Assembly: GCA_963851415.1 (NCBI GenBank)
Contig: CAWKPF010000002.1
Coordinates: forward strand, 3,534,001-3,598,000
Source of the DNA: CAWKPF01 sp963851415
GTDB taxonomy: Bacteria; Acidobacteriota; Thermoanaerobaculia; Multivoradales; Multivoraceae
Reading direction: 5' to 3'
DNA length: 64,000 nucleotides
The position numbers and the translations under genes are program-made. The notes below the pieces were generated by a model, which was not told the origin of the DNA, ran no database searches, and was given only the letters and a program-made list of their open reading frames with translations. Below are positions 1 through 8,457 of this stretch, one piece after another. Position 1 is the stretch's first letter; every line of letters begins with the position of its first letter.

Positions 1-465
1 GGCCCCCTCAGCCTCTTCGGCCTACGGCCACTCGCGACTGGGGGGTGTGGGGGTAGGGAGTGGGCTCCCGCCGACCTCCGGTCGACGGCTCGCGTTGGGG
101 TCGGGTTGCGCCCGGTTTGTGCGCATCAGGCGCGAACCAAGTCCCTCTTGTACCCCCTACCCCCCCAATGGCGTCGTTGGCGTCGTTGGCAGTGCGAGGA
201 GGCCTTCTGGGGATGGGGCCGGGGCCGCCGGGTGCCTGTGGAGCCGCGCATCCCCTCACCGCCGAGAGTGCACGGGCCACCCCCGCGCGAGCGGAACCGG
301 AGGCGCGCTACCCTCCACAGTCCTCCAGGAGCGCGCCGGTACCCCGCCGGTCCCCGGCCCCATCCCCTCAGAAGGCCGGAGCCCCCTACCACCACCACAC
401 TCCACAAACCCCACCAACCCCACCCACAAACTCCACCGCTCGCCAGCCCCCACCAACGCGCTACC
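1..465. other. Gene-free leader region with a G-free tract
   Basis: I find no convincing coding sequence in these 465 bases; the open frames here look unlike protein. Two things are visible: a 9-bp unit GCGTCGTTG repeated directly at 171-188, and a 56-base stretch at 382-437 with no G on the plus strand (C/A-rich), ending 28 bases before the start of the first gene. No promoter consensus, tRNA or terminator was recognised. Confidence 0.5.
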
Positions 466-825
466 ATGACGACCGTGATCCAACCACGCTACGTGCGCCA
501 GCTCCTGCTCGACCTCGTCGGGGTCCGTCCCGAGTTTCCCCCGGAGGAGACCGACTCCGACTCCGAGGTCGCTCAGCAACAGCGGCGCGCCCTCGAGCGC
601 TCGGCGAACCGGGCGCTCTGGGTGGTCGCGCTCGACGCCGCAGCACTGGTCGTGCTGTTGGGCTGGCGCCTGCGCAGCGGGCAGGCGGTCTTGCCGTTCG
701 GGCGCAGCGAAGAGTCGATCTTCACCCTCGGGGTGATCGGTGTCGCGATTCACCTGGGCTTTCGCCTCGCGCAGCGCTTCTGGCTGAGAGGCGTACTCCA
801 GGCCTGGGACGACCTGCCTCGGTGA
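466..825 (+). CDS. Small two-TM membrane protein, unknown function
   Basis: The product is 119 residues and I do not recognise a family. The N-terminal third is charged (acidic stretch PPEETDSDSE near residues 25-34, then a basic/Gln-rich segment), followed by two hydrophobic segments at about 50-67 and 84-103. This suggests an inner-membrane protein with a cytoplasmic N-terminus. The start is the first ATG after the G-free CA-rich leader; there is no clear Shine-Dalgarno, so the unstructured leader may matter for ribosome loading. The next gene (855-2186) converges on it from the other strand. Confidence 0.6.
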   Translation: MTTVIQPRYVRQLLLDLVGVRPEFPPEETDSDSEVAQQQRRALERSANRALWVVALDAAALVVLLGWRLRSGQAVLPFGRSEESIFTLGVIGVAIHLGFRLAQRFWLRGVLQAWDDLPR

Positions 826-854
826 GGCTGGGCTGGGCGTCCTCGCTCGGCTGT

Positions 855-2186
855 CTAGCCTCCGCCCCCTCCGGTCGCTGGGGCGCCGGAAGCGGTGATC
901 TGATCGAGCGGGATGTTGTAGGCGTAGTCGACGAAGCCGATCATCATCTCGTCGTAGGTCGGCCCGCCGAAGCGCACCGGCCGCTGTGCGTTGATCTCGG
1001 TGCCCTGGGCCCGAATGAGGTCTTCTCGTTCCTCGGTGTTGTCGAAGAACATCGTGACCTCGAGGCGGGTTCCTGCAGGAACGACCCTGGGCTCCTTGTA
1101 CTCGTAGTTCGTCTGCCAGTTCCAGTCGTACCAGGGCACCTCGAGGAGGGTTTCCTCGGTGCCGTCCGGGTAGTAGGCGACGTACTTGGCAAAGCGCCCA
1201 CGCAGGTGCATGTGAGGCACGAATCCGAAGATGGTCGCTTCGTGCTCGAAGATCTTGGACGCTCCCACCTGCCAGTTCTGCGTGTTCGGCGGGATCTCGA
1301 AGCTGTTGTTGCCGATGCCCTCCCAGACCACGACATGTTCGACCTTCTCTTCTTTCGGCTTGAACTTGAACGCCACCTGGGAGTGGTCCCACCGGCCTGA
1401 GCCTTCTCCCGGCTCCTTGTTGTAGTGCATCTGCAAGAAGATCTGGGAGTTGGGCAGGAGCTGGCGGCCGAAGCCCTCGGGAAGGACGAAGGGCTCCGTT
1501 CCGGGCGCGATGCCGCCGAGCATTCCGGTCGAACCGGGCTCTTCGGCCTCTGCAGCGTTGCGAGAGGCGATGATGTGATGGACGACGTCGCTGCCGGGGC
1601 GGAACTCTACGGCCTCGATCCAGCGCGCCTCGGGCAGCATCTCTTCGGTGATCATCTCGGCCTTGAGGGAGATGTTGAGGTCGCGAACGTCATCCGCGAT
1701 CCAGAAGGGCTCGGCCAGATTGACGACCAGGTCCGGCTTGCCGATCGCCCAGCCCTCGTAGTCGTCACGCACGATCGGATCGGGCGCGTTGGCCGGATCG
1801 CCCTGGGGCGCGCCGGCCTTCACCCAGTCGACCACCATCGCGATCTGCTCGTCGGTGAGTGTGCGCTCGGTGCGAAAGACGCCGTGGAACTCCTCGGAGG
1901 CGAACCAGGGAGGCATCTCCTTGGACATCACCTTCTTGGCGATCGCCCTGGCCCACGGACGAACCTCTTCGTAGGTCATCAGCGGCATCGGTGCGATCAT
2001 GCCGCCGTAGGCCAGGCCCTCGGCACGGTGGCAGCCCTGACAGTTCTGCTGGAAGAGGGGCTCGATGTTCTTGTGGTAGGTCAGCTCGCCGCTCTTGTCG
2101 GTGGTGCTGCTCGGTGCAGACAGCGCCGGAAGCGTGATCAGAGCCATCGACAGTGCGATCGATACCAGTAGACTTCTCACTCTCAT
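855..2186 (-). CDS. Secreted cytochrome c fused to copper type II monooxygenase-like domain
   Basis: 443 residues. A signal peptide (about 1-23) precedes a c-type cytochrome domain with the heme motif CQGCH at 49-53 and a probable axial Met near 91 (EMPPW). The rest resembles the catalytic core of copper type II, ascorbate-dependent monooxygenases (PHM/DBH family). Candidate copper ligands appear in order: H203-H204 in DVVHHII, H254 in LQMHYN, H325/H327 in PHMHLRG and M414/M415 in DEMMIGF. The likely role is a periplasmic redox enzyme in which the heme feeds electrons to the copper sites; the substrate is unknown. The tail is Gly-rich. I chose the ATG at 2186 because GGGAGAGG precedes it and a good signal peptide begins there; a longer frame upstream lacks both. 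It is divergent from the DUF2911 gene. Confidence 0.82.
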   Translation of the reverse strand: MRVRSLLVSIALSMALITLPALSAPSSTTDKSGELTYHKNIEPLFQQNCQGCHRAEGLAYGGMIAPMPLMTYEEVRPWARAIAKKVMSKEMPPWFASEEFHGVFRTERTLTDEQIAMVVDWVKAGAPQGDPANAPDPIVRDDYEGWAIGKPDLVVNLAEPFWIADDVRDLNISLKAEMITEEMLPEARWIEAVEFRPGSDVVHHIIASRNAAEAEEPGSTGMLGGIAPGTEPFVLPEGFGRQLLPNSQIFLQMHYNKEPGEGSGRWDHSQVAFKFKPKEEKVEHVVVWEGIGNNSFEIPPNTQNWQVGASKIFEHEATIFGFVPHMHLRGRFAKYVAYYPDGTEETLLEVPWYDWNWQTNYEYKEPRVVPAGTRLEVTMFFDNTEEREDLIRAQGTEINAQRPVRFGGPTYDEMMIGFVDYAYNIPLDQITASGAPATGGGGG

Positions 2187-2271
2187 CGGTCCTCTCCCTT
2201 CGTCGGAGGCCATTGCCACGTCGACGTATCCTATCCGATCAGGTGGGTGGTTCGATCCGGAGCTCGAACGT

Positions 2272-3213
2272 ATGAAGAAACCAGGGTTCACTGCCGCTTT
2301 GTCTCACGGACTTCTCACGGGCGTACTGCTGGGTGGCTCGCTGTTGGCTCAGCAGCCAGCAGGCGAGGCGCAGGAGCCAGCACCGGCGGTGGGTGAGGGC
2401 TCGACCTTGACGACGACGGAGGCGCAGTCCTTTCTGGGCTATTGGATGCTCACCGCCCGCCTCGGCGAGCGAGACACCAAGATGGGCCTGATCCTGCGCG
2501 GCGAAGGAACGTTGTTGACCGGCCGTTTGGTCTCCGGGTTCGGCGAGATGACGGGGGAGAACTTCCGGCGCGCCGAGGAGAGGCTGCAGTTCGACCTGGT
2601 GTCTGGCCTGGGCCGCTTCGGGGTCGAGGTCTGGCGTGAGGGTTCCGGGCTGAAGGGGCGCTTCGCCGACGAGAGCGGGTCCATCTCGGCCGATCTCAGC
2701 GGAACGGAGACGGACCGGGTCGCCCTCGAGCGCTTCATGATCCCCGCCAACGAGACCCGCATCACCCGGGGGGAGCAGATGGTCCGGCTCCGCTTCGCGA
2801 CACCGAGAGCCGAAGGCCGGGATTTCGAGCAGATCGAGACGCTCGAGCCCGGCTCCGTCGTTCGGTTTCTGGAGTTTCCGGTGACCAAGCTGATGACGGA
2901 TCTGAACCTGCAGTTCGGCGAGCTGGTGGTTCCGATCGAGAACATCACGGACGACTATCCCGGCGTCTACGGTCTCTGGCTGAAGCGCACCGAGGCGGGA
3001 TGGAACCTGGTCTTCAATCACAAGGCCGACGTCTGGGGGACGCAGTATGACTCCGAGGCGGATCACGGTGAGGTACCCCTGGTCCTGACGACTGCCGCGG
3101 AGCCGAGCGAGCAACTGGTGGCGGAGCTCGACGAGGGGGATGACGGCAGGCTCCTGCGGCTCATCTGGGGGCCGCACGCCTGGAGCGTTCCGTTCCAGAT
3201 TCTCAGCGAGTAG
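2272..3213 (+). CDS. Secreted DUF2911-like protein
   Basis: 313 residues. Residues 1-26 form a signal peptide ending near LLAQQ, followed by a Pro/Glu-rich linker. A middle part with repeated short beta-strand patterns (GLILRGEG, TGRLVSGFG, LKGRFADESG) looks like a beta-barrel or lipocalin-like fold. The last ~120 residues match the DUF2911 pattern: a paired GVYGLWL and WNLVFNHKADVWGTQYD segment, then a beta-rich end (LRLIWGPHAWSVPF). The function of DUF2911 is unknown; members are extracytoplasmic. The start at 2272 lies 85 bp from the divergent cytochrome gene, so the two may share a promoter region. The 3' end overlaps the convergent TMEM220-like gene by 11 bp. Confidence 0.72.
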   Translation: MKKPGFTAALSHGLLTGVLLGGSLLAQQPAGEAQEPAPAVGEGSTLTTTEAQSFLGYWMLTARLGERDTKMGLILRGEGTLLTGRLVSGFGEMTGENFRRAEERLQFDLVSGLGRFGVEVWREGSGLKGRFADESGSISADLSGTETDRVALERFMIPANETRITRGEQMVRLRFATPRAEGRDFEQIETLEPGSVVRFLEFPVTKLMTDLNLQFGELVVPIENITDDYPGVYGLWLKRTEAGWNLVFNHKADVWGTQYDSEADHGEVPLVLTTAAEPSEQLVAELDEGDDGRLLRLIWGPHAWSVPFQILSE

Positions 3214-3583
3214 CCGAGGCGCTCGCCTTCTGTCGGCGCCAGCCGTAGACGGCCAACGCTGCCATCCATGCGGCGGCAAAGAGCAATCCGCCGGCCTCGC
3301 GGGCGACCTCGTCGCGGCCGTGCATGCTGAAGGTCGAGAAAGAGGCCTTCGTGGCCTCGGCGAACGCAGGCGACAGGTAGAGACCCCAGCCGAGCGCGAC
3401 CAGGAGGGCAGCGAGGGCGGACTGCCAGTGAAAGCGGCCGGCGGCGGCCGTGATGGAGATCACGGCGACCGATAGGTAGAAGGCCATCCAGAGAAGGGGG
3501 TCGGGATCGTTGTACTGAACGGCCACAGCCACCAGGAAGAGAAGGGCCATGATGGCAGAGATCACCTTCATCGTTCGTTGCAT
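3203..3583 (-). CDS. TMEM220-like four-helix membrane protein
   Basis: 126 residues with about four hydrophobic helices. The N-terminal segment ends in the motif QYNDPDPLLW, the hallmark of the transmembrane 220 family (named from the human protein and common in bacteria); the function is unknown. The start at 3583 has AGGCGAGG upstream; a second in-frame ATG follows four codons later (3571) and is also possible. The gene lies 72 bp downstream of the Pat-like gene on the same strand and could be co-transcribed with it, and overlaps the end of the convergent DUF2911 gene. Confidence 0.75.
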   Translation of the reverse strand: MQRTMKVISAIMALLFLVAVAVQYNDPDPLLWMAFYLSVAVISITAAAGRFHWQSALAALLVALGWGLYLSPAFAEATKASFSTFSMHGRDEVAREAGGLLFAAAWMAALAVYGWRRQKASASATR

Positions 3584-3655
3584 GTTGGCCTCGCCTGCTC
3601 GATGGGTCGCTGCAAGGAGGGAGCCTATCGCGTCGGCTGGCGCTCTGAAGCCCGA

Positions 3656-6343
3656 TCAGGTCGGATCGTGCAGGTCGAGAGCGACGCGCACCAGGGTCGG
3701 GTCGTCGAGATCGGTCGTCTCCCGGAATCCGAGCACCTTGCAGAGTCTGCGCATGGTCCGGTTCTCCCTCAGTACCTCGCCCCAGATCGTCTGAAGGCCT
3801 CGGTGGCGAGCGTAGTCGATGATGCGACGCATCAAGAGCACGCCGAGCCCCTGGCCGGTCATCTCCTGCGAGACGATGATCGCGTACTCGGCTTCCTCGT
3901 TGTCGGGGTCGGCGCTCAGGCGGACCACGCCGTAGATGGGTCGGGTTCCGTGTGGACCCTTCTCGGTGAGGACGAGAGCCATCTCGCGATCGTAGTCGAG
4001 CTGGGTGAAGCGAGCCGCCATCATGTGGGTCATCGTCTTCAGCGGTGTGAGGAAGCGTAGACGGATCTCTTCGGGAGTGAGGCGAGAGAAGGCGTCTCGC
4101 AGCGCAGGCTCGTCCTCGGGCACGATCGGTCGTAGGAACAGCTCGCGGCCGTCGCCCAGCACGATGGTCTCTTCGAGCTCTTCGGGATAGGGCCGGATCG
4201 CGAGACGCTCCACCGCTGGCCGATCGGTGGCGGCCACACGAACGCGAGCATCCACGGCGAGGACCCCGTTCTCGTCGGCCAGCAGGGGATTGACATCCAG
4301 TTCGATCACTTCGGGCAGGTCGACCATCAGCTGGGAGACGCGCAGCAGAGCCAGAACCAGCGCATCCAGATCGGCCGGGGGGCGTCCTCGGTAGCCGGCG
4401 AGGAGTCGGCTGATGCGGGTTCTCGAGATGATTTCCTGCGCCAACTTGACGTTGAGCGGCGGGAGGCCGAGCGCGCGATCTTCGACCACCTCGACCGCGG
4501 TGCCGCCATGGCCGAAGAGAATCACCGGCCCGAAGTGGGGATCGACCGAGGCGCCGACAATGAGCTCGAAGGCTCCTGGCCGCTCGACCATCGGCTGTAC
4601 GAGGAAGCCCTCGATCGTGGCATCGGGTCTACGCTCTGCGATGCGCACGAGCATGTCCTCGGCAGCGGCGCGGGCCGCGGCAGGGCTTTCGAGGTCGAGA
4701 GCCACGCCGCCGACGTCGGTCTTGTGAGTGATCTCGGGAGAGAGGATCTTGAGCGCCACCGGCACACCGAGATCGGTGCAGTGGCGCTCCACCTCCTCTG
4801 GATTGGCAGCAGTACGCTGGGGGACCGCCGGCAGACCGTAGGCGGCGACCACTTCGGCCGCCTCGGAGGCGGTGAGCCACTCGCGTCCGTCGGCCAGCAC
4901 CGCGCTGATGACCTCCCGTGCGCGCTGCGTATCCGGCGAGATCTCCGTGCTGACCAGAGGGGGTGTCTCCATCAGCATTTCTTGATTGCGCCGATAGTTG
5001 ACCAGCTCCATGAAGGCACGGACCGCTCGACTCGGCGTGCTGTAGGAGGGAACACGATGCTGGGCGAAGAGCCGGCGTCCCTCGGCGATCGATTGCTCGC
5101 CGACCCAGCTGGTGAGGATGGGGCGGCGGCTCTTTGCGGCGACCTCGACGACCGCTCGAGCGCATTCGGTGGAGTCGGCGACTGCGGTGGGGCAGTGCAG
5201 CACGAGGACGGCGTCGCTCTCCTCGTCCTCGAGGAGGGCTTCGAGCGCTCGGGAGTAGCGCTCGCCGTTGGCGTCGCCGATGATGTCGACGGGGTTGCCG
5301 TGCGACCAGGTCGGTGGCAGGACCTGATCGAGGCGCTCACGAGCTGTCTCCGACAGCTCAGCGAGGCGCCCTCCTTCGGAGATCAACGCGTCGACGGCGA
5401 GCACGCCGATGCCTCCCCCGTTGGTGAGAATGGTGAGACGATCGCCGCGCGGACTCCGCGCCATGGCCAGTGTTTCGGAGGCACGGAAGAGATCCTCGAG
5501 CTGGTCGACCCGCAGCATGCCGGCGCGTCTGAACGCCGCGTCGTAGACGGCGTCGGCCCCGGCCAGAGCGCCGGTATGCGAGGCGGCAGCCTGGGCCGCC
5601 GCCTCGGTGCGCCCCGACTTGACGACCACCACCGGCTTCATGCGAGCCGCTGCCCGTGCTGCCGACATGAACTTTCGTGGGTGCTTGATCCCTTCGATGT
5701 AGAGCAGGATGGCGAAGGTCTTGTCGTCACTGGCGAGGAAGTCGAGCATGTCTCCGAAGTCGACGTCGGCCATGTCTCCGAGCGAGACGAGGTGCGAGAA
5801 GCCGATTCCGCGCGGAGTCGCCCAGTCGAGCACCGAAGTGACCATGGCGCCCGACTGGGTCACGAAGGCGAGATGCCCCGGGATTGGCGCGATCTGGGCG
5901 AAACTGGCGTTGAGGCCGATGCCCGGAACCAGGATGCCGAGACAGTTGGGGCCGGCAATACGCAAGGTGTGGGGGCGCGCCGCCGCGAGCAGCCGTTGCT
6001 CGAGAGCTTGTCCCTCTTCGCCCGATTCACCGAAGCCGGCGCTGATGACGATGACGGCACGGGTGCCGAGCTCTCCGAGCTCGGAGACGAGGTCCGGTAC
6101 CGTGGGAGGCGGTGTCGCGATGACCGCGAGGTCGGGCACCTCGGGAAGGCTCGCGATGTCCGGGTAGGCGAGCACTCCCTGAATGGCGCGGTGTCGGGGA
6201 TTCACCGGCATCACCGGCCCTTCGAAGCCCGATCGGAACAAATTGCTGGCGACTACCGAGCCGACCGAGCCGGCGGTCTTGCTGGCGCCGATCAGGGCGA
6301 CCGAGCGGGGGTGAAACAGGTGATCGAGGTTGCGGATCGACAT
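3656..6343 (-). CDS. Pat-like bifunctional acyl-CoA ligase (NDP-forming)/GNAT acetyltransferase
   Basis: 895 residues. The domain order is: CoA-binding Rossmann domain (about 1-130, with LFHPRSVALIGAS and the conserved VMPVNP), succinyl-CoA-ligase-like domains (about 150-450) that include SHTGALAG with a retained His, an ATP-grasp domain (about 470-690; TGE/TAS-type start, ITHKTDVGGV, FGHGGTAVEV) and a C-terminal GNAT domain (about 720-895) with the acetyl-CoA loop QEMTGQGLGVLLM. This is the architecture of protein lysine acetyltransferases such as PatZ/Pka, which acetylate and inactivate acetyl-CoA synthetase; related proteins are genuine ADP-forming acyl-CoA synthetases. The start at 6343 (MSIRN) aligns with the family's usual N-terminus. 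It is divergent from an Acs-like gene 92 bp away, a probable partner. Confidence 0.85.
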   Translation of the reverse strand: MSIRNLDHLFHPRSVALIGASKTAGSVGSVVASNLFRSGFEGPVMPVNPRHRAIQGVLAYPDIASLPEVPDLAVIATPPPTVPDLVSELGELGTRAVIVISAGFGESGEEGQALEQRLLAAARPHTLRIAGPNCLGILVPGIGLNASFAQIAPIPGHLAFVTQSGAMVTSVLDWATPRGIGFSHLVSLGDMADVDFGDMLDFLASDDKTFAILLYIEGIKHPRKFMSAARAAARMKPVVVVKSGRTEAAAQAAASHTGALAGADAVYDAAFRRAGMLRVDQLEDLFRASETLAMARSPRGDRLTILTNGGGIGVLAVDALISEGGRLAELSETARERLDQVLPPTWSHGNPVDIIGDANGERYSRALEALLEDEESDAVLVLHCPTAVADSTECARAVVEVAAKSRRPILTSWVGEQSIAEGRRLFAQHRVPSYSTPSRAVRAFMELVNYRRNQEMLMETPPLVSTEISPDTQRAREVISAVLADGREWLTASEAAEVVAAYGLPAVPQRTAANPEEVERHCTDLGVPVALKILSPEITHKTDVGGVALDLESPAAARAAAEDMLVRIAERRPDATIEGFLVQPMVERPGAFELIVGASVDPHFGPVILFGHGGTAVEVVEDRALGLPPLNVKLAQEIISRTRISRLLAGYRGRPPADLDALVLALLRVSQLMVDLPEVIELDVNPLLADENGVLAVDARVRVAATDRPAVERLAIRPYPEELEETIVLGDGRELFLRPIVPEDEPALRDAFSRLTPEEIRLRFLTPLKTMTHMMAARFTQLDYDREMALVLTEKGPHGTRPIYGVVRLSADPDNEEAEYAIIVSQEMTGQGLGVLLMRRIIDYARHRGLQTIWGEVLRENRTMRRLCKVLGFRETTDLDDPTLVRVALDLHDPT

Positions 6344-6435
6344 TTCGTAGCCGTACCTCTTTGCGGATGTGGGTAGGATCGGGAGTAGGCCGGAACCGGC
6401 GCTGGAATGGAGAGTATCTCTTGGGAGCGAACGTC

Positions 6436-8136
6436 GTGGGGCCACCTTTCGAGACGGGGCCGGACGCCTGGCAGTCGGCGCGCCGAGAACTCGTCGGTAC
6501 AGACGGTGGTGGAGACTGGAACATGACCCGGCTCGTCCTCGAGCGCCACGTCGAGCGAGGCGACGGGAAGCGAGTCGCCCTGCGCCACATCGACGTCGAC
6601 GGCCAGAAGACCGAACTGACCTATGGTGGGCTGCTCGAGCGCAGCGCCCGCTTTGCCAACGTTTTGCGCGAGCTCGGAATCCGCCGCGGCGACCGGGTTT
6701 TCAGCCTGCTCGGGCGTACGCCGGAGCTCTGGATTGCCGCCCTGGGTACGATCGCCGCCGGAGGTGTGTACTGTCCGCTCTTCTCCTCCTTCGGCCCCGA
6801 GCCGGTCCGGGCTCGGCTCCGCGCAGGCGATGCGCGGTTCCTGGTCACTTCGCTGTCGCTCTACCGGGAACGGGTTGCACCGATCGCTGCGCAGGTCCCC
6901 GGTCTGGAGCACGTTCTCTGCGTCGGATCGCCAGCGGCGGCCGACGACGTCTCGGCAGACGTCGCTCTGCATGGCTTCGCAGAGCGCCTCGCCGCGGCCT
7001 CCAGTGAGATCGCGAGCGCAGACAGCGCTGCGGAGGAACCGGCGCTCCTGTTCTTCACCAGCGGGACTACCGGAGAGCCCAAGGGCGCGGTCCACGTTCA
7101 GGAGGCGCTGGTGGCGCAGTATGCGACGGCGCGATCGGTGCTGGGTCTCGGGGTGGGGGATCTCTTCTGGTGTACCGCGGATCCCGGATGGGTCACGGGC
7201 ACCGTGTACGGAATCCTGGCTCCGCTCGCCGTGGGGGTTACCGTGCTGGTCGACCAGGGTGAGTTCGACGCCCTTCGGTGGCTGAGACTGCTTCGCGATC
7301 AGCAGGTGAACATCTGGTACACGGCGCCGACCGCCATTCGTCGACTGATGCGGGTCAAACCCGAGACGGTCCGAGCCCACCGTCCGGATCATCTTCGTCT
7401 GGCCGCCAGCGTGGGTGAGCCGCTCGGGGCCGCGGCCGTGCTGTGGGGCGCCGAAATGCTGGGGCGGCCCTTTCACGACACGTGGTGGCAGACCGAGACC
7501 GGTGCCATCATGATCGCCAACCTCGTCGGCGAGCCGGTCCAGGCAGGGTCGATGGGGCGGGCGGTGCCGGGAGTGGAGGCGGCGGCGGTGCAGCGAAACG
7601 AGCAGGGGCAGCTCGAGGAAGTGCCCGAGGGAAGTGTTGGCGAGCTGGCGTTACGAACGCCCTGGCCGTCGATGTTTCGCGGATATATCGGAGACGAAGA
7701 GCGCTACGCGGCGCGCTTCTCTCAGGGCTGGTACCTGAGCGGAGACCTCGTTCGTCGCGACGGCGAGGGTGTCTTCCGGTTCGTGGCTCGAGACGACGAC
7801 GCGATTCAGTCCTCGGGACATCTGATCGGACCGGTAGAGATCGAGCAGACCCTGCGCGCACATCCCGCGGTCGCGGAGGCTGCCGCGATCGGCAAGCCCG
7901 ATGCCGTCGCCGGTGAGCGCGTCAAGGCGTTCGTGACCCTGTGCCCGGGTTGGCTGGCCGATGACGAGTTGAGGATCGAGCTGCTGGCCTACGCGCGGGA
8001 GCGGCTCGGCGCGGCCGTGACACCCAGGGAGCTCGACTTTCGCGACAGCCTACCCATGACGACCTCGGGCAAGATCGTCCGGCGTCAGCTGCGGGACGAA
8101 GAGCTCGCCACCGCGGCTTCCCCTGCACATGACTAG
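6436..8136 (+). CDS. AMP-forming acetyl-CoA synthetase-like acyl-CoA synthetase
   Basis: About 566 residues, in the ANL superfamily, closest in layout to the AcsA/medium-chain group. Visible motifs are the ATP loop LFFTSGTTGEPKG, the TWWQTETG adenylate motif, SGDLVRRDGEG with the hinge Asp, and the C-terminal PMTTSGKIVRR whose Lys is the catalytic residue acetylated in known Acs enzymes. It activates a short acyl chain as acyl-AMP and transfers it to CoA or, given the adjacent acyl carrier protein, to a phosphopantetheine arm. There is no good ATG; GTG at 6436 has GGGAG eight bases upstream, while TTG at 6421 (GGAGAG upstream) is the alternative. It heads an operon with the ACP, SDR and SMP-30 genes and is divergent from the Pat-like gene. 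Confidence 0.82.
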   Translation: MGPPFETGPDAWQSARRELVGTDGGGDWNMTRLVLERHVERGDGKRVALRHIDVDGQKTELTYGGLLERSARFANVLRELGIRRGDRVFSLLGRTPELWIAALGTIAAGGVYCPLFSSFGPEPVRARLRAGDARFLVTSLSLYRERVAPIAAQVPGLEHVLCVGSPAAADDVSADVALHGFAERLAAASSEIASADSAAEEPALLFFTSGTTGEPKGAVHVQEALVAQYATARSVLGLGVGDLFWCTADPGWVTGTVYGILAPLAVGVTVLVDQGEFDALRWLRLLRDQQVNIWYTAPTAIRRLMRVKPETVRAHRPDHLRLAASVGEPLGAAAVLWGAEMLGRPFHDTWWQTETGAIMIANLVGEPVQAGSMGRAVPGVEAAAVQRNEQGQLEEVPEGSVGELALRTPWPSMFRGYIGDEERYAARFSQGWYLSGDLVRRDGEGVFRFVARDDDAIQSSGHLIGPVEIEQTLRAHPAVAEAAAIGKPDAVAGERVKAFVTLCPGWLADDELRIELLAYARERLGAAVTPRELDFRDSLPMTTSGKIVRRQLRDEELATAASPAHD

Positions 8137-8190
8137 ACTCTGGCGAGCAGCGCAGCGTCTTCCCCAGAGCTTCCCATCGAAGGACACCAG

Positions 8191-8442
8191 ATGACCGAAG
8201 AGACACTCCGCAAGACCATTGTCGAATGCCTGGGCCGGGTCGTTCCGCAGGTCAGCCGAGGGCGCGTCGATCCGGCCGTGACGTTTCACGATCAATTCGG
8301 AATCGATTCGCTCGATTTTCTCAACTTCGCACTCGAGCTCGAAAAGGAGCTCGGCATCGAGATTCCCGAAGAGGACTATCCCAAACTGTCGACTCTCGCG
8401 AGCTGCGAGTCCTTTGTGCGCTCCGTCACGGCCGTCGACTGA
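8191..8442 (+). CDS. Acyl carrier protein
   Basis: 83 residues, the usual ACP length. The phosphopantetheine serine is S40 in FGIDSLDFLNFA, followed by the acidic helix II (LEKELGIEIPEEDY). It differs from a housekeeping AcpP by the DSLDF context and stands alone, away from fatty-acid genes. It sits 54 bp after the Acs-like gene and 15 bp before an SDR, so it probably carries the acyl group that the first enzyme activates and the SDR reduces or oxidises. AAGGACACCAG precedes the ATG. Confidence 0.9.
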   Translation: MTEETLRKTIVECLGRVVPQVSRGRVDPAVTFHDQFGIDSLDFLNFALELEKELGIEIPEEDYPKLSTLASCESFVRSVTAVD

Positions 8443-8457
8443 GCGGGTTTCCGTGCA

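Noticed and set aside
2095..2271. Longer start for the DUF2911 gene
   Set aside because: It would overlap the N-terminus of the divergent cytochrome gene and lacks a signal peptide; ATG 2272 begins a proper one.
4508..6376. 622-codon plus-strand frame opposite the Pat-like gene
   Set aside because: Antisense shadow; no family motif, and it covers well-conserved domains of the minus-strand gene.
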